From Lentisphaeria bacterium (GTDB lineage: Bacteria > Verrucomicrobiota > Lentisphaeria > Victivallales > Victivallaceae), in NCBI GenBank assembly GCA_018265615.1, contig JABLYX010000071.1, forward strand, positions 1 to 23,717: a stretch of DNA of 23,717 bases, read 5' to 3'. Positions 15,245-23,450 of the stretch are shown one piece after another (the stretch's first letter is position 1; every line of letters begins with the position of its first letter). The notes under the pieces are model-generated. The model made no database searches and had not been told where the DNA came from. It worked only from the letters and a program-made list of their open reading frames with translations. Position numbers and translations under genes: made by a program.

Positions 15245-15715
15245 CCGCGAAAGGAACTTCCGCAGCGTTTCCGGGTCGTGCAGCGTCTCGGCCTCGGCGG
15301 CGGGGAGCTCCGGGTGCAGCTCCAGCCACGCCGCGGCGAAGAAGCCGGGCGCATGGCCCGCAATCTCCCCGCCGCGGCGGACCGCGACGCACATTCCGCA
15401 GGAGGGTGAGTTCGCCTTGAAGACAAATCCGGCGAGCCCCCTCAACCCCTCTGCGCGGCGGCGGCAGAATGCCCGCATGCCACAGGTCAATTCACAGCCG
15501 GAGCGGACGCCGCGCAGCTCCGGCCGCGCGGGATCGCCCTCCAGTTGAATCGGTTCGCGCGGAACCGGCAGCCCGAATTCGGTTTCGGGGCAGACGGGAA
15601 CCCATTCGACCCGCTTTGCCAGCTCCGCCGCAAGAAGCGGGTCGAGCTTGTCCCGCCCGTCATAACGCACGGGCTGCCCGAGCAGGCACGCGCTGATTCC
15701 GATGCGCGGCTTCAT
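15227..15715 (-). CDS. DUF523 (TudS-like) protein, last gene of the cobalamin operon
   Basis: This 162-residue protein matches DUF523: ISACLLGQPVRYDG at the N-terminus, VCPETEFGLPVPREPI in the middle, FKANSPSCG towards the end. C10, C42 and C106 are the likely ligands of a [4Fe-4S] cluster, and E44 sits at the position of the catalytic acid described for TudS, the DUF523 thiouracil desulfurase. Four further Cys are present (C74, C78, C84, C109). The start is fixed by a 4-nt ATGA overlap with the cobS stop, which implies translational coupling. A role in cobalamin synthesis is not established for this family; it may be a hitchhiker or handle a sulfur or Fe-S step. Confidence 0.85.
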   Translation of the reverse strand: MKPRIGISACLLGQPVRYDGRDKLDPLLAAELAKRVEWVPVCPETEFGLPVPREPIQLEGDPARPELRGVRSGCELTCGMRAFCRRRAEGLRGLAGFVFKANSPSCGMCVAVRRGGEIAGHAPGFFAAAWLELHPELPAAEAETLHDPETLRKFLSRLQLKQ

Positions 15716-16440
15716 AAGGCGAGCACCCACGCGAGCGTCAGCAGTTCGCAGAGCTCCTCGCAGCAGCCGATCGTGTCGCCGGTCGCGCCGCCGATGACCC
15801 GCTTCGTGACGCGGCTCCAGAGGAACGCGAACAGAACGAGGAACACACTGAGCGAAGCGCCCGCCGCGCCGAAGAACCACCACCCGGCACAGGAGGGCAA
15901 CAGCAGCGCAAGCACCACACCCGCAACCGGCTTGCTCCGGAACCAGATCGCGCCGAGCCCGTCCGGGCGCGCATAGCGGCTCATCGCAATGTAGAAGACG
16001 ATCCCGGAACGCCCCGCGAGCATCATGAGCCCGGCGGCAGCCGGAAGCACGGCGGCCGGAAGCGAGGCGAACAGCGCAAATTTCATGCCGAGCAAGGCGA
16101 AGATCGCCGCCACGCCCATCGAGCCGGTCCGGCTGTCGCGCATGATCTCAAGCTTGCGTTCGCGCGAACGGCCCGAGAGGAACCCGTCCGCCGTGTCGGC
16201 CAGCCCGTCGAGGTGCAGCCCCTTGGTCAGCGCCTCCGGCAGCAGCACGAGCAGCAGCACCGCCGGGAGCGCCGGGCAGAAACGCATGAGCAGCAGCGCG
16301 ATTCCGTAAAACAGCGCTCCGAAGAGCGCCCCCGCCACAGGAAACAGATTCTGCGACCGGCGCAGCTCCGGCTCGGTCGGGCAGAAACGGCCGAGCGGAA
16401 CGATGCTCAGCATCGAAACGGCGGCGAGCAGCGTCCTCAT
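15712..16440 (-). CDS. cobS: Adenosylcobinamide-GDP ribazoletransferase (cobalamin synthase)
   Basis: CobS joins adenosylcobinamide-GDP with alpha-ribazole (or its phosphate) in the membrane to close the nucleotide loop of cobalamin. The 242-residue length is typical. The family signature KGLHLDGLADTADGFLSG (H76, D78, D82, D85) forms the acidic metal/substrate site and is followed by MRDSRTGSMGVAA. Several hydrophobic helices make up the rest. GGAGG is 7 nt before the ATG. It overlaps cobT by ATGA upstream and DUF523 by ATGA downstream. Confidence 0.95.
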   Translation of the reverse strand: MRTLLAAVSMLSIVPLGRFCPTEPELRRSQNLFPVAGALFGALFYGIALLLMRFCPALPAVLLLVLLPEALTKGLHLDGLADTADGFLSGRSRERKLEIMRDSRTGSMGVAAIFALLGMKFALFASLPAAVLPAAAGLMMLAGRSGIVFYIAMSRYARPDGLGAIWFRSKPVAGVVLALLLPSCAGWWFFGAAGASLSVFLVLFAFLWSRVTKRVIGGATGDTIGCCEELCELLTLAWVLAL

Positions 16441-17513
16441 TTCAACCCCTCCTCAGTCACCTGCGCCGATTCGAAGGTCGCCATGTCGGTCATGACGGCG
16501 GAGGCCGCATCGAGCAGTTGCAGAGCGAGAGCGGCGCCGGTCCCCTCCCCGAGCCGCATGCCCAGGTCAAGCAGCGGCTGTCTGCCGAGCAGCTTCGCCA
16601 TCGCGACATGGCCGGGCTCGGCGCTGCCGTGGCCGAGGATCATATAGTCGCGCGACGCGGGCGAAAGCACGGCGGCGATGAGCGCGCCCGCACTCGAGAT
16701 GAAGCCGTCGATCACGACCGGCTTCCGCAGCCGGGCCGCACCGAGGACGAGCCCCGCAATGCCGCCGATTTCAAACCCGCCGATTTTCGCGAGCAGATCG
16801 ACGCCGTCGGCCGGGTCGGGGCGGTTCCGTTCGATTCCGCGCCGGATCACCGCCGCCTTGTGAGCGAGCTTCGACGGGTCGAGCCCGGCGCCGCGCCCGA
16901 CGAACGGAGCCGGATCCCCGGCCCCCGAAAGCACCGCGACGATCGCGGAGGATGGCGACGTGTTACCGATCCCCATCTCGCCCGTCGCAAACACATCAAC
17001 CTGCGGCGCAAGCTGTTCCGCAATGCGGATCCCGGCCTCGAGCGCACGGACGGCCTGTTCGCGGCTCATCGCGGGTCCAATCGAAAAGTCGGCGGTTCCG
17101 GGGGCGATTCTGCAGTCGAGGATCACGCCCGAAGCCGCGAGCTCCGACAGGTCCGACGCGACCCCCATGTCGACGACCGTCACATGCGCACCGGCCACGC
17201 GGGCGAGCACGTTGATCCCGCCGCCGCCACGCGCGAAGTTGCGGACCATCTGGGCAGTCACGCTCGACGGCTGCGGGCAGACGCCCTGTCTGACGATGCC
17301 GTGGTCCCCCGCCATCAGTACGATCTCCTTATGCGCCGTCCGGAACTTCAGACTCCGGGTCATGGCGGCGAGCTCCTCCGCGAGGTCGAGCAGCCGTCCG
17401 AGCGCGCGGCGCGGCATGGTCAGCGTATCGATGTAACGCCGCGCCTCTTCGCGGACCGCCGCGTCGGCGGGCTCGATCGCCGCGACGGTTTCCTCAAGCA
17501 GATTCCTGTTCAT
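16437..17513 (-). CDS. cobT: Nicotinate-nucleotide-dimethylbenzimidazole phosphoribosyltransferase
   Basis: CobT transfers phosphoribose from nicotinate mononucleotide to the lower-ligand base (dimethylbenzimidazole or an analogue) to give alpha-ribazole phosphate. The 358-residue length is normal. Recognisable parts are MAGDHGIVRQGVCPQPSSVTAQMV, FARGGGGINVLAR, GEMGIGNTSPSSAI and MRLGEGTGAALAL, where E323 corresponds to the catalytic Glu (E317 in the Salmonella enzyme). The start is chosen by AGGA 5 nt upstream and by the ATGA overlap with the cobU stop. No bluB or bza gene is seen here, so the lower-ligand source is unknown. Confidence 0.95.
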   Translation of the reverse strand: MNRNLLEETVAAIEPADAAVREEARRYIDTLTMPRRALGRLLDLAEELAAMTRSLKFRTAHKEIVLMAGDHGIVRQGVCPQPSSVTAQMVRNFARGGGGINVLARVAGAHVTVVDMGVASDLSELAASGVILDCRIAPGTADFSIGPAMSREQAVRALEAGIRIAEQLAPQVDVFATGEMGIGNTSPSSAIVAVLSGAGDPAPFVGRGAGLDPSKLAHKAAVIRRGIERNRPDPADGVDLLAKIGGFEIGGIAGLVLGAARLRKPVVIDGFISSAGALIAAVLSPASRDYMILGHGSAEPGHVAMAKLLGRQPLLDLGMRLGEGTGAALALQLLDAASAVMTDMATFESAQVTEEGLK

Positions 17514-18043
17514 TTGATCCTCTGTGCAATTCCGGCAACCGTGAAGTAAACCTCGTCCGCCGCAGCCGCAATGATCTGCGCACACCGGCCCGAGAGATCG
17601 CGGAAGCGGCGCGCAAGCGGCGACTCCGGCACGATTCCGAGCCCGACCTCGTTGATGACGAGCACCGACAGCGGCGGGCCGTCACGCAGCGCGCCGGCGA
17701 GCGCATGTGTTTTCTCGGCCATCTGCGTCTCGGAGAGCTCCGGATTCTCATAGAGAAGGTTGTTGATCCAGAGCGTCAGGCAATCGACCAGCACGGCCCC
17801 GGCCTCCTCCGCCGTCGCGAGACGGATCGCGTTCACAAGGTTGCGTTCCTCCTCGATCGTGGTCCAGTTTGCGGCGGCTCGCCGTTCGCGGTGCAGCCGC
17901 ACGCGCTCGGCCATCTCCGAATCGAGCACCGGAGCGGTCGCAATGTAGAACGGGGTCCCTTCGGCGCGGAGAACCAGCTCCTCCGCAAGGCGGCTCTTGC
18001 CGCTGCGCGCGCCGCCGGTCACGAGAACAATTTTATTCGACAT
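17510..18043 (-). CDS. cobU: Adenosylcobinamide kinase / adenosylcobinamide-phosphate guanylyltransferase
   Basis: CobU phosphorylates adenosylcobinamide and then attaches GMP, making AdoCbi-GDP for CobS. The 177-residue length fits. The P-loop is GGARSGKS (residues 10-17). H51 in RLHRERR aligns with the His that carries the GMP intermediate, followed by WTTIEE and LVDCLTLWINNLL (Walker B-like). The start overlaps the cobC 3' end by 11 nt, with its ribosome binding site (GGGAG, about 11 nt upstream) inside cobC. Confidence 0.95.
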   Translation of the reverse strand: MSNKIVLVTGGARSGKSRLAEELVLRAEGTPFYIATAPVLDSEMAERVRLHRERRAAANWTTIEEERNLVNAIRLATAEEAGAVLVDCLTLWINNLLYENPELSETQMAEKTHALAGALRDGPPLSVLVINEVGLGIVPESPLARRFRDLSGRCAQIIAAAADEVYFTVAGIAQRIK

Positions 18044-18611
18044 GATTCATGACTCCCTGATTGCATTCGAAAACGGTCAGCGATCCGCGCGGCGGCAGCA
18101 CCTCATGCTGGCGTTCCGGCGGCAGCTGCTTCCAGACGGAAATCATCCGCATGAGCACACCGCCGTGGGTCACGATGGCGGCACTCTCCTCCGGCGCGGC
18201 CAGGAGGTCGCGTGAAAACGCATCGACGCGGGCAGCGAACGCGGCATACGGCTCCCCGCCGGGAAAGAGCATCCCGGCGGGATTTTCGGCCCAGACGCGC
18301 AGCTGCTCCGGCGTCGCTGTGCGGGCGATTTCGTCGAAGAGCAGATTCTCCCACTCGCCGAAATCGATCTCGCGCAGGCGCGGGTCAGCGACAATCCGCG
18401 CGCCTTCCGGTTTCACGAGCTCCAGCGTCTCGGCCGCGCGCCGCTGCGGACTGTGATAGAACACGGCGGGCGCATATGCCGCGACACGCTCCCGCAGCGC
18501 CCGGCAATCGGCACGGCCGGATTCAGAGAGCGGCGCATCGGTGCTTCCGATAAAACGCCCCCGGTACGCCTCTTCGACCTCTCCGTGACGGATCAGCAGA
18601 ATCCTCTTCAT
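18033..18611 (-). CDS. cobC: Histidine phosphatase, probable alpha-ribazole phosphatase
   Basis: This 192-residue phosphoglycerate-mutase-like phosphatase has the catalytic LIRHGE (H9), the family's FIGSTDAPLSESGRADCRAL, an HSPQRRAAETLEL motif, REIDFGEWE and the second His in IVTHGGVLMRM. In this operon the expected job is removing the phosphate from alpha-ribazole-5'-phosphate, or from cobalamin-5'-phosphate. The start at 18611 is fixed by the ATGA overlap with the cbiB stop and by the short MKRILLIRHGE lead-in; the upstream ribosome binding site (GGGGG) is weak, consistent with coupled translation. Confidence 0.9.
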   Translation of the reverse strand: MKRILLIRHGEVEEAYRGRFIGSTDAPLSESGRADCRALRERVAAYAPAVFYHSPQRRAAETLELVKPEGARIVADPRLREIDFGEWENLLFDEIARTATPEQLRVWAENPAGMLFPGGEPYAAFAARVDAFSRDLLAAPEESAAIVTHGGVLMRMISVWKQLPPERQHEVLPPRGSLTVFECNQGVMNHVE

Positions 18612-19576
18612 CGGCACAACACCCCCAATCCCGTTATCATCGCGGCGAACACCAGTGCGGAGACGGCCGTGAGGCGCTCCGCGCGAACCAGGTCGCGCCG
18701 GTCCAGCTTTCCGCGCCCGGAACCCCAGTGCGGATACGGCTCCCGGACGCCGCCGTAGACGGTCGGCCCGCCGAGCCGGATCCCGAGCGCGCCCGCGAAA
18801 CCGGCCATGCCGAAGCACGAATTCGGGCTCGGATGGTCGTGCCGGTGGCGGATCCCCATCTTCAGCGTCCCCTTCGCATCCATCCGGAGCAGGAGCGCCG
18901 CCGCCGCAATCGCAAGCAGCGTGAGCCGGGCCGGGATGAAATGCAGCACATCGTCGGCGCGTGCCGCGAACCGGCCGAACAGCAAATAGCGTTTGTTCCG
19001 GTAGCCCCAGCAGGCGTCAAGCGTGTTGGCCGCACGCAGAAACACCGCACCGGCGGCGGCTCCGGCGATTCCCCCGAGCCAATCGCCGAGAACCGCGAAA
19101 AAGAGTGCGCTTGTGACCGCGTCGATCAGGTTTTCGCCGAGGCTCTCGATGCCGCCGCGCACAATCTCCGATTCTCCGAGCTTCGCCGTATCGCGGCTCA
19201 CGATCATCGAAAGCGCCCGCCGTGCAGCGGGAAGATTTCCCCGCGACAGCGGCCCGCCGATCGCCCGCGCATGATCGATAAGGCTCCGCAACGCGACCGT
19301 CACATAGAGGATCAGCGCGGCAAGCGCAAATGCCGCCGCAAAGCTGAAGTGCGCCGCGAACCGCACCGCGCCCCATGCCGCCGCGGACGCGCCGCAGACC
19401 AGGATCAACCAACCGATGAATCCGGAAAAAACCGTGGAGCCGAACCTGCCGCAGCAGAATCGCTCGACCGGCAATGCGGCCCGCCCGAAGAGCGCGACGG
19501 GATGGAACCGGCTGTGCGGATCGCCGAGCAGGCCGTCGAGCAGCAGTGCAGATGCGATAAGAGCGGCAATCATCAT
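18608..19576 (-). CDS. cbiB: Adenosylcobinamide-phosphate synthase (CbiB/CobD)
   Basis: This 322-residue inner-membrane enzyme attaches aminopropanol (phosphate) to the f-side-chain of adenosylcobyric acid. Family features are DGLLGDPHSRFHPVALFGR near the N-terminus, MIVSRDTAKLGESEIVRGGIESLGENLIDAVTSALFFA in the middle, NTLDACWGYRNKRY, and HPSPNSCFGMAGFAGALGIRLGG near the end, with several hydrophobic helices. Of the tandem ATGs, 19576 is preferred: GGAGG is 8 nt upstream and it makes an ATGA overlap with the cobB stop. The L-threonine-phosphate decarboxylase that normally supplies aminopropanol phosphate is not in this window. Confidence 0.95.
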   Translation of the reverse strand: MMIAALIASALLLDGLLGDPHSRFHPVALFGRAALPVERFCCGRFGSTVFSGFIGWLILVCGASAAAWGAVRFAAHFSFAAAFALAALILYVTVALRSLIDHARAIGGPLSRGNLPAARRALSMIVSRDTAKLGESEIVRGGIESLGENLIDAVTSALFFAVLGDWLGGIAGAAAGAVFLRAANTLDACWGYRNKRYLLFGRFAARADDVLHFIPARLTLLAIAAAALLLRMDAKGTLKMGIRHRHDHPSPNSCFGMAGFAGALGIRLGGPTVYGGVREPYPHWGSGRGKLDRRDLVRAERLTAVSALVFAAMITGLGVLCR

Positions 19577-20928
19577 TGCGTCAACCTCCGCGCAAATGCT
19601 TCCGCCGCCGCCGGATTCGAAGCGAAATGCAGATGGATGTAGCTGCCGCAGACGTTGCCGCAGATGCTCCCGGCCGGGTGCCCTGCACCACGCAGATCCT
19701 TTGCACGGAACAGATTATCCCCTTTCGGATCCGTCCGGAGAAACGAGTAATGGAACTCATGGCCGCGCAGCCGGGTCCCGGCCGGGCCGAAGAGAGAGTC
19801 CGCACAGGTTTCAAGCTCGCGGTAGCCGAGCGATACAAGCTTCTCCCCCATCGCCGCCCCGCCCGGCAGCAACCCGAGCAGCGGATGACGTACCCCGTCG
19901 AACCCGGCCAGCGATTCGAGCAAATAAAGATAGCCGCCGCACTCGCCGTACACCGGCCGCCCGGAAGCCGCGAACGTGCGAACCGAATCGAGCATCGAAC
20001 TGTTCCGCGACAGCTGTTCCGCGCAGAGCTCCGGGAACCCGCCGCCGAACCAGAGCCCGCCGAGACCGGGCGGCAGCTCCGCGTCATGCAGCGGGGAAAA
20101 GGGAACCGTCTCCACGCCGAATTGCCGGAGCAAATCGAAATTCGCCTCGTAATAGAAGTTGAACGCCTCATCGCGGGCCACGCCGAGCCGCACATGCGGA
20201 ACCGGGAACGGCTCCGGCTCCGGGAGTCCGCACGGCTCAACCCGGGTCAGCGCCAGCAACCGGTCGAGGTCTGCCGACGCTTCGACCGCTCCGGCCAGCG
20301 CGTCGAGCCACGCCTCCTCGAGCTGCCCGGTCGCGAGGCCGAGGTGGCGCTCAGGCAACCTCCGGCGTTCATCGCGCGCGAGCGCCCCGACAAGAGGAGG
20401 AAGTCCCGCTGCATCAAGCGCATCGCGCAGCAGCTCCGCATGGCGCGCGGAGCCGGTGTTGTTTGCGATGACTCCGGCAATGCAGACCTGCGGGTTCCAT
20501 CCGGCGAAGCCGCGCACGAGCGGCGCGATCGAACCGGACATGCCGCGCGCATTGACGACGAGCACGACCGGAATTCCGAGCAGCGCCGCAATCTCCGCGC
20601 TGCTCCCGGCGAGCGCCCCCGGCATATTCCCGTCGAAGAGCCCCATGACCCCCTCGACCACGGCGGCGCGGGAGCGTGAGGCATGCAGCGCAAAGCTCCG
20701 GCGGACCTCCTCCGGCCCCATCAGGAACGTGTCGCAGTTCGTCGAAACGCACTTCGCGGCCTGGCGGTGGAACAGCGGGTCGATGTAATCCGGCCCGCAC
20801 TTGAACGGAATGGGCGCAAGGCCGCGCCGGAAGAGCGCCCGCAGAATGCCGAGCGTCAGAGTGGTCTTGCCGCTGCCGGAGTTCGTCCCGGCGATGAGAA
20901 AGGCCGAATGTTCATGCCTCGAATTCAT
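19573..20928 (-). CDS. cobB: Cobyrinate a,c-diamide synthase (CobB/CbiA)
   Basis: This 451-residue cytosolic enzyme uses ATP and glutamine to amidate the a and c carboxylates of cobyrinate (or hydrogenobyrinate). The N-terminal ATP-binding half has the P-loop GTNSGSGKTT, KCGPDYIDPLFH and VEGVMGLFDG. The C-terminal class I-type glutamine amidotransferase half has the nucleophile C330 in VYGECGGYLYL and a late His region (GHEFHYS). The start at 20928 has GGGAG 6 nt upstream and overlaps cbiH by 17 nt; a longer in-frame start would add residues with no family match. Confidence 0.95.
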   Translation of the reverse strand: MNSRHEHSAFLIAGTNSGSGKTTLTLGILRALFRRGLAPIPFKCGPDYIDPLFHRQAAKCVSTNCDTFLMGPEEVRRSFALHASRSRAAVVEGVMGLFDGNMPGALAGSSAEIAALLGIPVVLVVNARGMSGSIAPLVRGFAGWNPQVCIAGVIANNTGSARHAELLRDALDAAGLPPLVGALARDERRRLPERHLGLATGQLEEAWLDALAGAVEASADLDRLLALTRVEPCGLPEPEPFPVPHVRLGVARDEAFNFYYEANFDLLRQFGVETVPFSPLHDAELPPGLGGLWFGGGFPELCAEQLSRNSSMLDSVRTFAASGRPVYGECGGYLYLLESLAGFDGVRHPLLGLLPGGAAMGEKLVSLGYRELETCADSLFGPAGTRLRGHEFHYSFLRTDPKGDNLFRAKDLRGAGHPAGSICGNVCGSYIHLHFASNPAAAEAFARRLTQ

Positions 20929-21661
20929 GCTTCTCCCGGTAGCCGCGGCGGCAGTAGAAGCGGTTGCCGCGCACGACGGTCTGCGTGTTGCCGACAATCA
21001 CGATCGAGGTCATGTTCACATGTTCGAAAGGAAAATCCGCGAGCGTGACAAATTCGATCCGCTGTTTTTCGCGGAACGCGTCGTGAACCAGCGCGGCGGG
21101 GAGGTTACCGCCCGCCTCCCGGAACACCGCGACGGCCTCCTCCAGCAGTTCGTGCCGCTTCGTGCTGCGCGGATTGTACAGCGCAACCGGCAGATCGCAT
21201 GACGCGGCAGAACGCAACCTTTTACCGATCAGATTCTTATCAGTCATCAGATCCGAGAGGCTCAGCACCGCGAAGTCGTTCATGAACGGCGCGCCCACGA
21301 GCGCCGCCGCCGCGAGCGCCGCCGTGATGCCCGGAATCACCTCGACTTCGACCTCCCGGTAACGGTCGAGTTCGCACAGCTCAAGCAGCAGCCCCGCCAT
21401 ACCGTAAACCCCGGCGTCCCCGGAAGATACGACCGCCACACGCTCGCCCGCCAGTGCGGCTTCGAGCGCCTCGCGGCAGCGCGCGATCTCCTGACGCATC
21501 GCGCCGGGGATCAGCCGCTTGCCGTCGAGCAGCGGGCCGAGCTGGTCGAGATAGAGCCGGTATCCGGCGACAACCGTACATCTCTTCAGCGCCTCCGCGG
21601 CCTGAAACGTCAGGAGCTCCGGATTGCCGGGTCCGATTCCAATTGCATAAACTTCAGCCAT
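20912..21661 (-). CDS. cbiH: Precorrin-3B / cobalt-precorrin-3 C17-methyltransferase (CbiH/CobJ)
   Basis: This 249-residue SAM-dependent tetrapyrrole methylase performs C17 methylation and ring contraction. The family landmarks are the N-terminal YAIGIGPGNPELLT, VVSSGDAGVYGMAGLLLEL, VIPGITAALAAAALVGAPFMNDFAVLSLSDLM and ALYNPRSTKRHEL. The second half of the SAM site is IVIVGNTQT near the end. GAGGTGG stands 3 nt before the ATG, inside the end of the upstream cbiF-cbiG gene, which it overlaps by 8 nt. CbiH (cobalt-early) naming is used because the operon carries cbiG, a marker of the anaerobic route. Confidence 0.93.
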   Translation of the reverse strand: MAEVYAIGIGPGNPELLTFQAAEALKRCTVVAGYRLYLDQLGPLLDGKRLIPGAMRQEIARCREALEAALAGERVAVVSSGDAGVYGMAGLLLELCELDRYREVEVEVIPGITAALAAAALVGAPFMNDFAVLSLSDLMTDKNLIGKRLRSAASCDLPVALYNPRSTKRHELLEEAVAVFREAGGNLPAALVHDAFREKQRIEFVTLADFPFEHVNMTSIVIVGNTQTVVRGNRFYCRRGYREKHEFEA

Positions 21662-23450
21662 TTACCACCTCTGCAACAGCGACAGTGACGGACTCCGCCG
21701 CCGTCTTTTCCACCACCAGCTCCGCACCGGGCCCCGCCGCGAGCAGCGCCGCCGCCTCGGAGACCGACCGGATCCCGACATGCGACGCGGCCGCAGCCGA
21801 CGGATTCGGCACATCGACCGCGTTCAGTTCCTCCGCGCCGAAGAAGCGCAGCGGAACGCCGCGCGTTTCCGCAAACGCCAGCAACCCCGCTTCATCGCGC
21901 TTCAGCTCCGCCGTTCCCGCCGCGACGACGGATTCCCATGCGATATTCTTCCGTTTCAACACCTTGTCAACCAACGCCCCGATCGTTTCAGCGGAGACGC
22001 CCCGGCGGCAGCCGATCCCGAGCGCGTAACGGCTCGGGGACATGCGAAGCAGCAGCCCGGAGCACGCGGCCCTCACCGTGATCTCCGGCATATCGGCGGC
22101 CAGCCGGAACTGCGGGCTCCCGGCATAATAACGGTTGTAAAGCTCCTGCGGCATCGAAAGTTCGAGCGTCTCGCCGTCAAGCATCGCAACGGCGATTCCC
22201 TTCAACGCCTGCGGCGTGTCGATCCGGTAGCCGTGCCGCGAAGCGAGCTCGTCGAACGCCATCAGGTTCTGCGCATCGGTCGCCGTGGTGACGACCGGCC
22301 TGCCGCCCGTGATCCGGGCGACCGCCGCCGCGAGCCGGTTCGCTCCGCCGAGATGGCCGGAGAGCAGGCTCACGGCATAATCCCCGACCGCATCGCAGAC
22401 CACAACCGCCGGGTCGCTGCTTTTGTGGCGGCAGAGCGGCGCGATGTGCCGGACGACGATCCCCGCCGCCATGACCATGACAAGCCCGTCATACTTGTCC
22501 CAGCACGCTTCGAGCGCCCCGGCGAAGCCGCCGTCTGGATAGCGGACCAACCGCGCAGCGGGGGCGATTTCCGCATACTTTTCCGGCAGAAAAATTACCG
22601 CATCTTCCAGTCCCGCAGCGATTTCAGCAGCCTTGTGCGCCCCGGCGGCGGACATCGCGAAAAGCGCGGCCTTCCCGGCGAACGCCGCCTCTCCGCCCGC
22701 GTTGCGGTATCCGGTCGCGAACGAATCGTCGTAAAGCTTCGAGAGCGCGCCGTCGCGGCCGAGCACGCGGCCGACGATGATCATCGACTGCCGTTTGATT
22801 CCGGCCTCTTCGACCTTCCGGGCGATGTCGGCGAGTGTGCCGCGCACGATTTTCCCGTTCGGCCAGCTTGCGCGGTAGACCACCGCCGCCGGAGTTTCCG
22901 GCGGCAGCCCGGCGGCATACAGCCGTTCGACAAGACAATTCATGTCACTCACGCTTAAATAGATGCACAGTGTTGCGCCATGAGCGGCGAGAAGTTCCAG
23001 CGCCTCCTTCTCGGGCACGGGCGTACGCCCCTCGGCGCGGGTCAGGATCACGCTCTGAGACAGTTCCGGCATCGTAAGCTCGACCTTCAGTTCGGCGGCG
23101 GCGGCGAATACGCTCGACACGCCCGGAACAACGTCGTACGGAATCCCGAGCCTGTCCAGCTCTCGGTACTGTTCCGAGACCGCGCCGTAGATTGCGGGGT
23201 CGCCGGTGTGGAGCCGCACGACCCGCTTCCCCGCCCGGTAGCCGCGAACCATATGCGCAAGTACTTCGTCAAGAGAAAGCTTCGCGCTGTTCACCAGCTC
23301 CGCGCCGGCCGGGCGCTCCAGCAATTTTTCATTCACGAGCGATCCGGCATAGATAACCAGCTCCGCTTCGTCGAGCGCGGCGGCTCCGCGCAGTGTAATC
23401 AGGTCAACCGCGCCGGGGCCCGCCCCGACGAATGTGATTTTTCCACTCAT
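21654..23450 (-). CDS. cbiFG: CbiF-CbiG fusion: cobalt-precorrin-4 C11-methyltransferase / cobalt-precorrin-5A hydrolase
   Basis: One 598-residue frame joins two enzymes. Residues about 1-255 are CbiF/CobM: FVGAGPGAVDLITLRG, LHTGDPAIYGAVSEQ, VPGVSSVFAAAAEL, SMIIVGRVLG. Residues about 270-598 are CbiG: the N-terminal/central part has VVRHIAPLCRHKSSDPAVVVCDAVGDYAVSLLSGHLGGANRLA, and the C-terminal domain runs from ALGIGCRRGVSAETIGAL. CbiF methylates C11 of cobalt-precorrin-4. CbiG then opens the delta-lactone of cobalt-precorrin-5A and releases acetaldehyde, so the fusion links consecutive reactions of the anaerobic pathway. I see no frame break at the junction. GGAAGAGAG lies before the ATG, which directly follows the stop of the upstream gene. 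Confidence 0.93.
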   Translation of the reverse strand: MSGKITFVGAGPGAVDLITLRGAAALDEAELVIYAGSLVNEKLLERPAGAELVNSAKLSLDEVLAHMVRGYRAGKRVVRLHTGDPAIYGAVSEQYRELDRLGIPYDVVPGVSSVFAAAAELKVELTMPELSQSVILTRAEGRTPVPEKEALELLAAHGATLCIYLSVSDMNCLVERLYAAGLPPETPAAVVYRASWPNGKIVRGTLADIARKVEEAGIKRQSMIIVGRVLGRDGALSKLYDDSFATGYRNAGGEAAFAGKAALFAMSAAGAHKAAEIAAGLEDAVIFLPEKYAEIAPAARLVRYPDGGFAGALEACWDKYDGLVMVMAAGIVVRHIAPLCRHKSSDPAVVVCDAVGDYAVSLLSGHLGGANRLAAAVARITGGRPVVTTATDAQNLMAFDELASRHGYRIDTPQALKGIAVAMLDGETLELSMPQELYNRYYAGSPQFRLAADMPEITVRAACSGLLLRMSPSRYALGIGCRRGVSAETIGALVDKVLKRKNIAWESVVAAGTAELKRDEAGLLAFAETRGVPLRFFGAEELNAVDVPNPSAAAASHVGIRSVSEAAALLAAGPGAELVVEKTAAESVTVAVAEVVNG

